The notes under the pieces were generated by a model, which ran no database searches, was not told the origin of the DNA, and worked only from the letters and a program-made list of their open reading frames with translations. DNA of 64,000 bases. It comes from an uncultured Prevotella sp. (GTDB lineage Bacteria > Bacteroidota > Bacteroidia > Bacteroidales > Bacteroidaceae). The translations under genes and the position numbers were made by a program. Location of the stretch: positions 62,001 through 126,000 of the forward strand of contig CAMCBZ010000002.1 of NCBI GenBank assembly GCA_945873145.1, written 5' to 3'. Below are positions 25,396 through 33,944 of this stretch, one piece after another (the first letter of the stretch is position 1; the number at the start of each line of letters is the position of its first letter).

Positions 25396-28245
25396 ATGAA
25401 AGGACAACTTGCCCACGTGCTTGGCAGACTGCTCCGGCCCGCCATGTTGCTGCTGTCGCTTGCGGCTTTCTTGCCCGCACAGGCTCAGACCACGGACAGC
25501 CAGGACAGTTGCGAAGTAATCATTCCCAAAGACTATTATACGTCGCAACGCGCCAAGGCACGGCGCGTTCCCTCACATTTTACAACACCGTCAACAGAGT
25601 CGGTCATTAAGAACACCGGGAAGATTTACATGTTCCGCTTGGCTACGTGCATCCTGCCGGAATATGTACAAACCGGCTTTGGCAATAATAATGGTAATGA
25701 AAGCCAGGAAGCTATCATCAAAAACGTTCATCAATGGTGGGACGAGCTGGAGAGCTACCTCAACGAGACTTTCACAAGCGCTGTAGGCATCAGATTTAAG
25801 ATTGTCAGAGATGACAGGTTGATTCTTTTCAGCGTGAACGACCACGGTTTGAACCTCAATCCTTATCCAAGTGATGCGTCCCGTCTTTACAAGAGCAAGG
25901 AGATTATTGATCAGCTGCTTGGCAGTACCGACACTTACGATCTCGGAATCCTCATCGGCAATCCCGGCAGTGGCCGCAATGGCGTGGCGCAACTTGGCGG
26001 TGCTGCCGAAGTCAATCAGAAAGGCAGTGCGTGGGCCGTCCGGAACAATACAACCATCGCTCATGAGATTGGTCACTGCTTTGGAGCCGAGCACACCCAC
26101 TCCACAACCAGCATTTCTATCTGTACAGAACCGGGGGAAGGCCGGAGCATTATGAGCTATGGCTTTCCGAGAGACTTCTTCGCTTTGCCCAGCATCTATC
26201 AGATGCGCTCGTTGCTGGCTAACATGAACTATTTGGATGCTGACAATAACAATCAACTTGTTGTTGTACATGAAGGCAACAAGACCGTTACTCCCATTGC
26301 TGAGAATGAGAAGGCAGAAAAGCCTTTGCTCGACAGGGAACAGATGAAACGGGAATATACCGTCACGACGGGCAGCAACTTTCAATTCTATCTGCCCACC
26401 ACTACAAAGAACGACGGCACTTACCGCTTCAATGCCAGCACGTTTGACATCTCGAAAAACGATACAGAGCACGAGAACACGTTGCGTCCGGCTTATAAGG
26501 AGACCGCAGAGAATGTGGTGATGTTCCAGCCACGTTTTGTCAATCCCCGGTCACTAAGTCAGGAACAGATATCTGCCCAAAACTTTTTGGAAGAATACTC
26601 CGACGCCTCGCGCACCGGAAGCTACACCTTCCTTGCCGCCGTGCGCAGCCAATCAAGCTACGACGCAATGAAGATCAAGCTCAACATTGTAGAGGGCGCT
26701 CCCTTCCAGATCGATAATGTAGAGTTTGTACGCAATTCATACGATAGAAGCATAGGACGCGACATCACTATCTCATGGACCGGCAACCAGGAACTTTATG
26801 GCAAGGACAGCAAGGTGCGCATCCTGTTGTCTGACGATTTCGGACAGTCATATAAGTACATTCTCGCAGACAACGTGCCCAACAACGGTTCATGGACCGG
26901 CATCCTGCCCTACGTAACTATCGGCAAGGTGCAATACGGCGACTGGCCGCTCTTGGAAAACGGCGGACGCATCAAGGTTGAGGTCATCGGCGAGGCGGCT
27001 TATGCCATTTATCCTACCACCGACTACTCTTATCAGGCGAAAGAGGCCATCGCGGGGGGCTTCACGCTCGATCCCAAATGGCAGCGTGTCAACTTCAAGC
27101 CGAAAAACGAAAGCGACAAGATGCCTGAAGCGCAAGTCGATGTCAACAGTAAAAGTGAGATTTCGGCTGCTGCTGAGCTGATCGCATATCAGACAAACAA
27201 TCCAACGACAACCTACCCCTGCACGGTAAGCGAAAAGGAGGAGGGACGCCTCATACGCCGGTCGTATGTAGCCGACGCGAACGGAACCAAGTACACCTAT
27301 ACACAAACTTTCGTGCTGCCTAAGACTGTTAGCGAGTGGGAACAAGCCCGTGCGTCCGCCCAGGAATTAGCGGCAATGGCCAGGCAACTGCACGAGAACA
27401 TGGGAAATGTGGGCTATCCTTACAAGTCGTTGTCCGAGTCTCAGGATTTCGAAGCGGCTTACGCAAAGGTGTTCAAGAACAACGACATCGTGACCGGAGT
27501 CTCCATGACAGAGGTCAAAGCGCTGAAAGAGACGTTGACACGGCTCACGCAAATTTCTGACGAGGATGTGGTCAAACCAGAGGATGGCAAATACTATCGG
27601 GTGCGCGCCTATCTTGCTCCCCACGACCGCGACACCTATTTCTATATGGTGGACGAAGGTAAGGGAGAGAAGCTGGTCAGCGACGCTGAGTTCAAGAATT
27701 ATACATCTGAAACAGAACAGCAGACGGCTCTCTGGCTCTGCAAAGTCAAGGACGGCAAGTATTTCTTCACCAGCCTCAGGAACAATGACTTGTTCAGTCC
27801 CTATGTGCCGGACGGCGAGAGCCTCGATAGCAAGTATGGTGAGTTCCTCAATTTCAGTAGCACAGGCACGGACCGTACGCTTGTACGCGGTTATACCTGG
27901 GGCTCCCTCACCATCTTGAACAATCAGGACTTCGGCTGTCAGGTTAGCTTAGGCGGTCGCTTCTCTGTCGTATGGGGCATTGACCACAGTGCCATGACCC
28001 CCGACCAGCGCACAAACTGTGTGGACGGGCTGATCGTCTCCACCGACTTCCAGTTTGTGCCGGTTGACAAAGTGCTTACCAGTATTTTGTCGGTCAACAA
28101 GAACGGGGGCCTAAGCCCCCGTGTGAAAGGTGTTTATACTATCGATGGCCGCAAAGTTGACACTGACAGTAGTCTGCCCAAGGGCCTCTATATCATTGAC
28201 GGGAAGAAAGTGTTGAGTCATATTCCTGCGGAAGGCTGTCGGTGA
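25396..28245 (+). CDS. Secreted metzincin-type zinc protease, multidomain
   Basis: A 949-residue exported protein; the first ATG at 25396 is followed by a basic start and hydrophobic run (LLRPAMLLLSLAAFLPAQAQ). The catalytic domain (about residues 70-300) has the metzincin signature HEIGHCFGAEH near residue 222 and a Met-turn IMSYGFP near 250, as in reprolysin-like M12B peptidases. The middle part (about 400-560) reads as Ig/fibronectin-like sandwiches. The last ~200 residues are an all-beta region ending GVYTIDGRKV ... KGLYIIDGKKVLSH, a doubled form of the tail seen on other secreted proteins here. Targets could be host or dietary proteins; this is inferred. It stands alone. Confidence 0.8.
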   Translation: MKGQLAHVLGRLLRPAMLLLSLAAFLPAQAQTTDSQDSCEVIIPKDYYTSQRAKARRVPSHFTTPSTESVIKNTGKIYMFRLATCILPEYVQTGFGNNNGNESQEAIIKNVHQWWDELESYLNETFTSAVGIRFKIVRDDRLILFSVNDHGLNLNPYPSDASRLYKSKEIIDQLLGSTDTYDLGILIGNPGSGRNGVAQLGGAAEVNQKGSAWAVRNNTTIAHEIGHCFGAEHTHSTTSISICTEPGEGRSIMSYGFPRDFFALPSIYQMRSLLANMNYLDADNNNQLVVVHEGNKTVTPIAENEKAEKPLLDREQMKREYTVTTGSNFQFYLPTTTKNDGTYRFNASTFDISKNDTEHENTLRPAYKETAENVVMFQPRFVNPRSLSQEQISAQNFLEEYSDASRTGSYTFLAAVRSQSSYDAMKIKLNIVEGAPFQIDNVEFVRNSYDRSIGRDITISWTGNQELYGKDSKVRILLSDDFGQSYKYILADNVPNNGSWTGILPYVTIGKVQYGDWPLLENGGRIKVEVIGEAAYAIYPTTDYSYQAKEAIAGGFTLDPKWQRVNFKPKNESDKMPEAQVDVNSKSEISAAAELIAYQTNNPTTTYPCTVSEKEEGRLIRRSYVADANGTKYTYTQTFVLPKTVSEWEQARASAQELAAMARQLHENMGNVGYPYKSLSESQDFEAAYAKVFKNNDIVTGVSMTEVKALKETLTRLTQISDEDVVKPEDGKYYRVRAYLAPHDRDTYFYMVDEGKGEKLVSDAEFKNYTSETEQQTALWLCKVKDGKYFFTSLRNNDLFSPYVPDGESLDSKYGEFLNFSSTGTDRTLVRGYTWGSLTILNNQDFGCQVSLGGRFSVVWGIDHSAMTPDQRTNCVDGLIVSTDFQFVPVDKVLTSILSVNKNGGLSPRVKGVYTIDGRKVDTDSSLPKGLYIIDGKKVLSHIPAEGCR

Positions 28246-28302
28246 GAACAAGATGTGGCTGTTGCTCTTGATGATGGGATAAGCGCAGACAGCCGTCTGC
28301 CA

Positions 28303-29490
28303 TCACTTCGCGACTTTTAGAAAAGAGACAGTCACAGTTGTTCCGTGTTGTGGCTGTGACTCTACATTGACTTTCGCCCCATGCTTCTCCAGAATAGCCT
28401 TGGCCAGAGCCAGTCCTACGCCGTGGCCCATCACGGAACCCGTGTTGGAAGCACGGTAGAATGGTTCGAAGATATGCGGCAGATCGTCTTTAGGAATGCC
28501 GATACCACGGTCACGTATCACGACGAGATGATCGGCGACGGTGACGGAGACAGGCTTGCCATCGGAGTATTTGACAGCGTTGTTGATGAGGTTGTGAAAA
28601 GCCATACGCAACAGATGAGCGTCAGCGGAGATGGTGAAGTCGCCCTTGCACTCCAACTCACAGTGGCCCTCACACAGACTTTGCAGCAAGGGCATGATGC
28701 TTACGGGTTCAAGTGAAGTCATCTCTTCACCACTTCTGACATGAGAAAACTGCAGCAACTCACGCATGATGGTCTCCACGCGCTCCGCCTCATGGCCGAT
28801 GCGCCGCAGAATGTCCTGATATTCTTGTGGCGAGTAGTCGCGCAGCAGTCCCACCTCGCACTCGCCTTGTATTGCCGTCAGCGGGTTGTTGATCTCGTGC
28901 GACGCATTGTTGACGAACATCTTCTCGGTCTGATAGTCGTGGTCGATGCGGTCGAGCATACGCATGGCATAGAGCCGGCTGATGAGCCAGAGCACACCTG
29001 CCGACACCAATACGAGCAACAGTAGTGCCCAGCGCAGCGTACGCGAAATGTCGGCGCCATAGGGATTCCGGCTGAGCACGATGACGGCAAAGGTACCCAT
29101 GTTGTCGTAATAGACGAAGGCCGTCCCCACCTTCTGACCATGCTCAGAGTTCACCGTCTGGTTGGCATAGAGCCGCTTGATCTGCTCATCATTGAGATAA
29201 GCGCTGAGCACCTGCCGCGCCAAGTCACGGTTATCGATGTTGATGAAGAGCTCCTTGGAGGTAGGGATGGAAGCCTTTCGGCGTATGACCATATTGCGGT
29301 ATTTCACCGGGTCGGGCTCATCCTTGAAGAACTTCTCTTCTGCCACGGCATGTGCCTTTTCCTGCATGTAGTGGAAGTAGAGGTTGCGGATATAGTTTGA
29401 ACTGAAGAAGTAGAATACTATACCGGCGATAAGGAGCAGTCCAATTGTGATGCCTGAGTAGATAAGTGAAATCTTGTGTCCCGTTTTCAT
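28303..29490 (-). CDS. Two-component sensor histidine kinase
   Basis: Start chosen at 29490 (MKTGHKISLIYSGITIG), which makes an ATGA overlap with the response-regulator gene; the ORF-track start lies inside that gene. The 395-residue protein has two membrane helices (SLIYSGITIGLLLIAGIVFY and LLLLVLVSAGVLWLISRLY) enclosing a ~150-residue periplasmic sensor. The H box is NNASHEINNPLTAIQGECEV; N and G boxes are FHNLINNAVKYSDGK, RDRGIGIP and GHGVGLALAKAILEKHGA. The order fits the CusS/ArlS type. The signal is unknown; nearby chr and RND genes hint at metals. Its own regulator carries a nonsense codon. Confidence 0.9.
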   Translation of the reverse strand: MKTGHKISLIYSGITIGLLLIAGIVFYFFSSNYIRNLYFHYMQEKAHAVAEEKFFKDEPDPVKYRNMVIRRKASIPTSKELFINIDNRDLARQVLSAYLNDEQIKRLYANQTVNSEHGQKVGTAFVYYDNMGTFAVIVLSRNPYGADISRTLRWALLLLVLVSAGVLWLISRLYAMRMLDRIDHDYQTEKMFVNNASHEINNPLTAIQGECEVGLLRDYSPQEYQDILRRIGHEAERVETIMRELLQFSHVRSGEEMTSLEPVSIMPLLQSLCEGHCELECKGDFTISADAHLLRMAFHNLINNAVKYSDGKPVSVTVADHLVVIRDRGIGIPKDDLPHIFEPFYRASNTGSVMGHGVGLALAKAILEKHGAKVNVESQPQHGTTVTVSFLKVAK

Positions 29491-30176
29491 GGCTTTTCCT
29501 CCCTGCTGAAGCAGTAGCCCACGCCGACGATGGTGTGGATGAGTTTCGTGTCGAAGCCCTCGTCGATTTTCTGCCTGAGATATCGCACATAGACATCCAC
29601 CACATTGGTGCTGGTGTCGAAGTCCTTGTCCCACACGTCGCGCAGCAGTTGTCGTCGTGTCAGCGTCTCGCCCTCATGTCGCATGAGATATTCCAGCAGT
29701 CAGTATTCCTTCGTACTCAGATCCACCTCCGTGTCCTGGCGCCGGGCCTTGTGCGTAGCCGCGTTGATGCTCAGGTCACCGCAGGAGAGTGGTGCCGCCT
29801 GTCGATAGCTCACCGCGCGCCGCAGCAGCGCATTGATGCGTGCGACGAGTTCGGTGAACTTAAACGGTTTTACCATATAGTCGTCGGCTCCCGCCTGCAA
29901 GCCCAGCACGATGTCGTCGGTAGTGCCGAGAGCGGTGAGCATGAGCACGGGAAGCGCATAGCCCTGTTGCTCACGCAGGCGGCGGCATACGTCGAGTCCC
30001 GTCATCCCCGGCATACGAATGTCGAGAAGTGCCAAGTCGTAGTCGTTGGCCTGCAACTTCTCCCAAGCCTCGTCGCCTCTGCTCACTCTGTCCACCTCAA
30101 AGCCGAAGCTCTCCAGTCCCCGGCACACAAAGTCGGCGATGTTTTCCTCGTCTTCAGCCAGTAATATCCGTTTCAT
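29487..30176 (-). pseudogene. OmpR-family response regulator interrupted by an in-frame TGA
   Basis: The receiver domain is complete: MKRILLAEDEENIADFVC, phospho-acceptor LLDIRMPGM near residue 52, TALGTTDD, and the lysine in DYMVKPFKF. The winged-helix domain starts with LSCGDLSINAATHKARRQ and LSTKEY, then meets TGA at 29702-29700. The same frame goes on as LLEYLMRHEGETLTRRQLLR, then NVVDVYVRYLRQKID and THIVGVGYCF-like end residues to the normal stop at 29487. So one codon, probably CGA to TGA, separates the receiver from its DNA-binding helices. As read, only a 158-residue receiver is made. It precedes its kinase with an ATGA overlap. A sequence error is the main alternative. Confidence 0.85.
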
Positions 30177-30207
30177 AACGCTTTCTGATGAATGATTCTT
30201 TCGTGTG

Positions 30208-30238
30208 CAAAGATAATATATTCTTTTCTAATACACAA
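30208..30238 (-). promoter_or_regulatory. Promoter of the two-component operon
   Basis: On the minus strand TTG and TATCTTTG are spaced 20 bp apart, ending 32 bp before the response-regulator start. The -33 box lies inside the 3' end of the chromate transporter gene. Confidence 0.55.
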
Positions 30239-30800
30239 CCAATCCCACAATGCCGCAAACAAGCATGGCAAGTATGGGGTTGACCTTGAAGCGCAATGTA
30301 GCGAAGAAGACAGCCACGCATAGGGCAATGCTCAGAATGAAATAAGGAACGCTTTGGGCCGGTGTGCCGAAGTTCTCCTTGTTCATCAGCAACAGCGCGG
30401 CGGCAGCGATGAGTCCGATGATAGCCGGTCGCAGGGCAGCAAATACATTCTTCACCCATGGTGCGTCCTTGTGTGTGAGCAGATAATGGCTGATGCTGAT
30501 CATCAGGATAAACGACAGCCACATGATGCTCAGCGAGGCAAGCACTGAACCCAGCACGGCAGCCCACACGGGATAGCCCGCATTGATGACCGAAGTATAG
30601 CCCACATAGGTAGCGGCGTTGATGCCGATAGGTCCTGGCGTAGACTGACTGATGGCTACGATGTCGGTAAACTCGGCATTGGTGAGCCAATGGTTTTTCA
30701 CGACCGTCTCGCTATAGATCAGCGACAGCATGGCATAGCCACCCCCAAAGTTAAAGATGCCTATCTTGCTGAATACATAGAACAGTTTGAGAAATATCAT
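30228..30800 (-). CDS. chrA: Chromate transporter, short-chain subunit (second of pair)
   Basis: A 190-residue membrane protein equal to one half of a classical ChrA. The amphipathic start FLKLFYVFSKIGIFNFGGGY, followed by AMLSLIYSETVV and then HWLTNAEFTDIVAISQSTPG, is the CHR-domain signature. About five to six hydrophobic helices follow. Short CHR proteins work as heteropairs; the partner is the gene 54 bp upstream. The function in the family is export of chromate or a related oxyanion (sulfate mimic); the real substrate in an anaerobe is uncertain. Confidence 0.88.
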   Translation of the reverse strand: MIFLKLFYVFSKIGIFNFGGGYAMLSLIYSETVVKNHWLTNAEFTDIVAISQSTPGPIGINAATYVGYTSVINAGYPVWAAVLGSVLASLSIMWLSFILMISISHYLLTHKDAPWVKNVFAALRPAIIGLIAAAALLLMNKENFGTPAQSVPYFILSIALCVAVFFATLRFKVNPILAMLVCGIVGLVVY

Positions 30801-30854
30801 AATCTTTATTCTTTTTACTCCTAAACCTTTTTACGCGTTCACACTTTTACGCTT
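30801..30854. repeat. A-rich GTAAAA iterations between the two chrA genes
   Basis: On the minus strand the gap, with the last codons of the upstream gene, reads as a run of GTAAAA(A) motifs at irregular intervals of 8-17 bases. It may be slippage-derived. It contains no hairpin that would stop transcription, so the pair is probably co-transcribed. Confidence 0.35.
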
Positions 30855-31397
30855 TTACTTTTTTACTTCTTTATTTTTTACCCTTCCATATATGTATCCT
30901 CCCAGTCCTGCCACGATGATGATCCAGATCGGCGACACCGAGAAGGCGGCAATGAGCAGGCAGCTGACTACGGGAATCCAACATGTCGACCATGTGATCT
31001 TCGCTGTACGTGCCATCTTGAAACAAGGAGCGGCAATAAGAGCCACCACAGCAGGACGCACGCCACGGAAGAACTTCTCGACATAGACATTGTCCTTGAA
31101 GTTATGGAAGAAGATGGCGATGAGCAGAATGGCGATGATAGAGGGAAGCGCGATGCCCAACGCACCGACAATGCCACCCCACACGCCACGCAGCTTATAG
31201 CCGATGTGACTTGCAATGTCGATGGAGAAGATGCCGGGAGTAGTCTGCGCCACCACCATGATGTCCATGAACTCCTCGCGGGTGAGCCAGTGGTTTTTGT
31301 CGACATATTCCTGTTCCATGATAGGAATCATTGCATAGCCGCCACCAAGGGTGAAAGCGCCAATCTTATTACACGTGAGAAAGAATTTTAATAGCAT
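30855..31397 (-). CDS. chrA: Chromate transporter, short-chain subunit (first of pair)
   Basis: A 180-residue paralogue of the next gene: FFLTCNKIGAFTLGGGYAMI, then the charged loop QEYVDKNHWLTREEFMDIMV and VAQTTPGIFSIDIASHIGYK, then several hydrophobic helices and a basic cytoplasmic tail (GRVKNKEVKK). It is the expected opposite-topology partner for the 30228-30800 protein. It is the first gene of the unit, behind the promoter at 31460-31490. Confidence 0.88.
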   Translation of the reverse strand: MLLKFFLTCNKIGAFTLGGGYAMIPIMEQEYVDKNHWLTREEFMDIMVVAQTTPGIFSIDIASHIGYKLRGVWGGIVGALGIALPSIIAILLIAIFFHNFKDNVYVEKFFRGVRPAVVALIAAPCFKMARTAKITWSTCWIPVVSCLLIAAFSVSPIWIIIVAGLGGYIYGRVKNKEVKK

Positions 31398-31459
31398 ACT
31401 CTGTATCGTTGATGATATTATGGTGTACCGAGGAAGCTACTCCTCGTCTTTAGTCGGTG

Positions 31460-31490
31460 CAAAGGTAGGTAGCTTTGACGGGGTAGGCAA
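31460..31490 (-). promoter_or_regulatory. Promoter of the chromate transporter pair
   Basis: Minus-strand TTG and TACCTTTG with a 20-bp spacer; the -7 box lies 62 bp before the first chrA start. Confidence 0.55.
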
Positions 31491-31599
31491 AGAAAGGCTA
31501 TTAAAAACCTTTAATATGGTATGAAAGCATTCTCATCGATTCTGTTTTAGCACGTTACGTAAACTCCGTAACTTTGCGGCAATAAAAAAACAGAGTAAG

Positions 31600-32847
31600 A
31601 TGAAAATACGTTTTTTGCTGATGCTGCTCGTGGCTTGGGTTTGTTGTGACGGGACCCGTGCCGAGCGGCTCAGCTTTTCCGAGGCCGACAGTCTGTTGGT
31701 CATGCGCAACCCTGCTCTCCGTTCCGCGCGCTTGGATGTAAGCGCAGCAGAAGGTCAGTTGGAGCAGTCACGACGCTACGACAATCCCACGATGGGCGTG
31801 ATGTACAATGTGCAGAACCCCAATAACCACCGCTGGTTTGACACCGGGCGCACGGGAGAAATTGACATTCAGGTGTCGCAACCCTTTGCCATCGGAGGAC
31901 AGCACGCCGAACAGGTGAAACAGAGCGCGGCTCTGTTGGAGGCTTCTCATAGTCAGCTACTCGTGACCCAGCGCGACTTGCGCACGGAGGTGCACACCGC
32001 TATGGTGGACCTCTACTACCAGCAGCGGCAGGCGAAGGTGTATGATGAGGAGATTGCCTCGGCAGAGAAGATTCTCGCCGCCTACCGTGAGCAGAGTGAG
32101 AAGGGCAACATCGCCGCTATGGAGACACAGCGCATCGCTACGATGGTGTATCAACTGCGCAAGTCTCGCGCTGACCTGCTCCTCGAAGCCTCTGCCTTGG
32201 AAGCCCAACTGCGACAACTCTTAGCCATTCCAGGCAGTGAGCCGCTCACCGTGGATCTCGATGAGCAAGCAGCCATCGCCAATGCCTCGGGACTCTATCT
32301 CGCTTTGCAAGCCAATAAAAGTGCAGCTCCTGACACGCTGCCAGAGATGGAGTTGCTCAGTCATCAGACAGAAGCTGCGCAACATGCGCTCCGCTGGCAA
32401 CACAGTCAGGGACTGCCAAAGATGGCTGTGCAAGGGGAGTATGACAAGAACGGAGGCATCGGACATAACTATTTCGCTGTGGGACTGAGCGTCACCGTTC
32501 CGCTGTGGAACCGCAACCGCGGAAACATCCGCAGCGCCAAGGCTGCCGTGGAGCAGGCAGCCATCGACAAGGAGCGACAGCAGCTCGCACTGACACAACA
32601 GCGACAAGCCGACCTCGACATTGTGGGACAGTATCTCAAGCAGCTTGCCGAGCCCACGCCAACGCTTGACAATGATCTCGGAATGATGCTCCACGCGGCT
32701 GAGCAGCAGTTTATGAGCCGCCATATCTCGCTCGTGGAGTTTGTGGACCTCTACGGCAACTATCGCGACACGATGCTCGCCCGCCTCGATGCCAAGAGCA
32801 AGATGCTCCAGGCTGCCGAAAGACTCAAGATCATGTGGAATAAATAA
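31600..32847 (+). CDS. TolC-family outer membrane efflux protein (CusC/CzcC type)
   Basis: A 415-residue outer membrane channel with signal peptide MKIRFLLMLLVAWVCCDGTRA. The two-repeat helical layout of the family is seen: LSFSEADSLLVMRNPALRSA followed by a long helix (VSAAEGQLEQSRRYDNPTMG), the beta-strand segment EIDIQVSQPFAIGGQ, and in the second repeat GLSVTVPLWNRNRGNIRSAK. It links the RND pump to the outside. A TAACTTTG -7 box lies 24 bp before the start. It is the first gene of the tripartite efflux operon, 11 bp before the adaptor gene. Confidence 0.9.
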   Translation: MKIRFLLMLLVAWVCCDGTRAERLSFSEADSLLVMRNPALRSARLDVSAAEGQLEQSRRYDNPTMGVMYNVQNPNNHRWFDTGRTGEIDIQVSQPFAIGGQHAEQVKQSAALLEASHSQLLVTQRDLRTEVHTAMVDLYYQQRQAKVYDEEIASAEKILAAYREQSEKGNIAAMETQRIATMVYQLRKSRADLLLEASALEAQLRQLLAIPGSEPLTVDLDEQAAIANASGLYLALQANKSAAPDTLPEMELLSHQTEAAQHALRWQHSQGLPKMAVQGEYDKNGGIGHNYFAVGLSVTVPLWNRNRGNIRSAKAAVEQAAIDKERQQLALTQQRQADLDIVGQYLKQLAEPTPTLDNDLGMMLHAAEQQFMSRHISLVEFVDLYGNYRDTMLARLDAKSKMLQAAERLKIMWNK

Positions 32848-32858
32848 TACTGGAAATC

Positions 32859-33944
32859 ATGAAGAAGCAAAATATCTTATTCCTTGCCGGGCTACTGTGT
32901 CTGGCATCCTGCTCACAGAAGGAAAAGAAAGCTGAGCCAGACATTTACAAATCGCTGCGCAACGAGGTTGTTGAGTCTACTCCCGTAGAGAAGCGTGCCT
33001 ACGGCGATGAGCTCACACTCAATGGCGACGTAAGCTGTGACGAGGCGCTTGTGCGCAAAGTGTTTATTCCTTGCAGCGGTCGTGTCAGTGGGCTGACCGT
33101 GGAAGTGGGTGACCAGGTAGCTGCAGGACAGCGGTTGGCTATCATCCACAGTGAGGAGGCGGCCGACTATAACAAAGGACTCGCTGACGCAGATGCGCAA
33201 ATCAAAATGGCGCAGCGTGACTATCAGATGAAGCAGGACATGCACCGCTCTGGAATGGTGTCGGACAAAGAGGTGGCTGAAGCCCGTGAACAACTGCTCA
33301 TGGCCCGCAGCGAGCGCAGCCGACTGTCGGCTGTGGCGGGCATCAATGGCTTCGGTGGCAAGGCCACTGCCGTGTTGCGGTCGCCTATCAGCGGCTATGT
33401 CACGGCAAAGAACATCTATAACGACAGCTACGTCGGTCAGGACAGCGGTGACGGTGGCGAGGCATTAGAGATCGCCAACCTCAGCCGCGTGTGGGTTATC
33501 GCCGATGTCTATGAGAGTGACATCGCGAAGATCCATCAGGGAGCTGCCGTCACCGTCACCACGATGGCATACGACGGCGAGGTGTTTCATGGACATATAG
33601 ATAAGGTGTACCAGGTACTTGACAGCGAGAGCAAGACGATGAAGGTGCGCATCACCCTCGACAATGCCCGAGGCTTGCTGCGGCCGGGGATGTTCGCTAC
33701 GGTACACGTGGCCACCGGTGGGGGCAGTGCGGCGCTGTGCTGTGTGCCTGCCAAGGCTATCGTCTTCGACGGTGGTGTGGATTATGTCGTCAAGGAAATC
33801 GGTAAAGGTCGCTACCAGCGTCAGCCCGTCAAAGCTGAGCATGTGGGCCACGACTATGCCTATATCCTCAGTGGACTGCAACCCGGTGAGCGCGTGGTGA
33901 GCAAAAACGCATTGTTGGTCTTTAACACGCTTGGCAATGAATAA
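32859..33944 (+). CDS. RND efflux periplasmic adaptor lipoprotein (CusB/CzcB type)
   Basis: A 361-residue membrane-fusion protein with lipobox FLAGLLCLASCSQ (Cys about residue 19). The lipoyl half-motifs are IPCSGRVSGLTVEVGDQVAA and VLRSPISGYVTAKNIYNDSY, flanking a helical hairpin (residues ~105-150). IANLSRVWVIADVYESDIAK is the beta-barrel signature and RPGMFATVHV the membrane-proximal end. No histidine-rich or methionine-rich metal-binding tail is seen. Its end overlaps the RND pump start by 8 bp (pump ATG at 33937). Confidence 0.9.
   Translation: MKKQNILFLAGLLCLASCSQKEKKAEPDIYKSLRNEVVESTPVEKRAYGDELTLNGDVSCDEALVRKVFIPCSGRVSGLTVEVGDQVAAGQRLAIIHSEEAADYNKGLADADAQIKMAQRDYQMKQDMHRSGMVSDKEVAEAREQLLMARSERSRLSAVAGINGFGGKATAVLRSPISGYVTAKNIYNDSYVGQDSGDGGEALEIANLSRVWVIADVYESDIAKIHQGAAVTVTTMAYDGEVFHGHIDKVYQVLDSESKTMKVRITLDNARGLLRPGMFATVHVATGGGSAALCCVPAKAIVFDGGVDYVVKEIGKGRYQRQPVKAEHVGHDYAYILSGLQPGERVVSKNALLVFNTLGNE

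Noticed and set aside
29487-29684. Separate small DNA-binding protein (65 codons)
   Set aside because: It is the in-frame continuation of the response regulator after a single TGA; on its own it lacks the first helix of the winged-helix domain.
4110-30176. Reassignment of TGA to a sense codon, suggested by two genes with in-frame TGA
   Set aside because: Several intact genes end at TGA where a partner begins (for example 1839, 2303 and the ATGA junctions), so TGA acts as a stop here.
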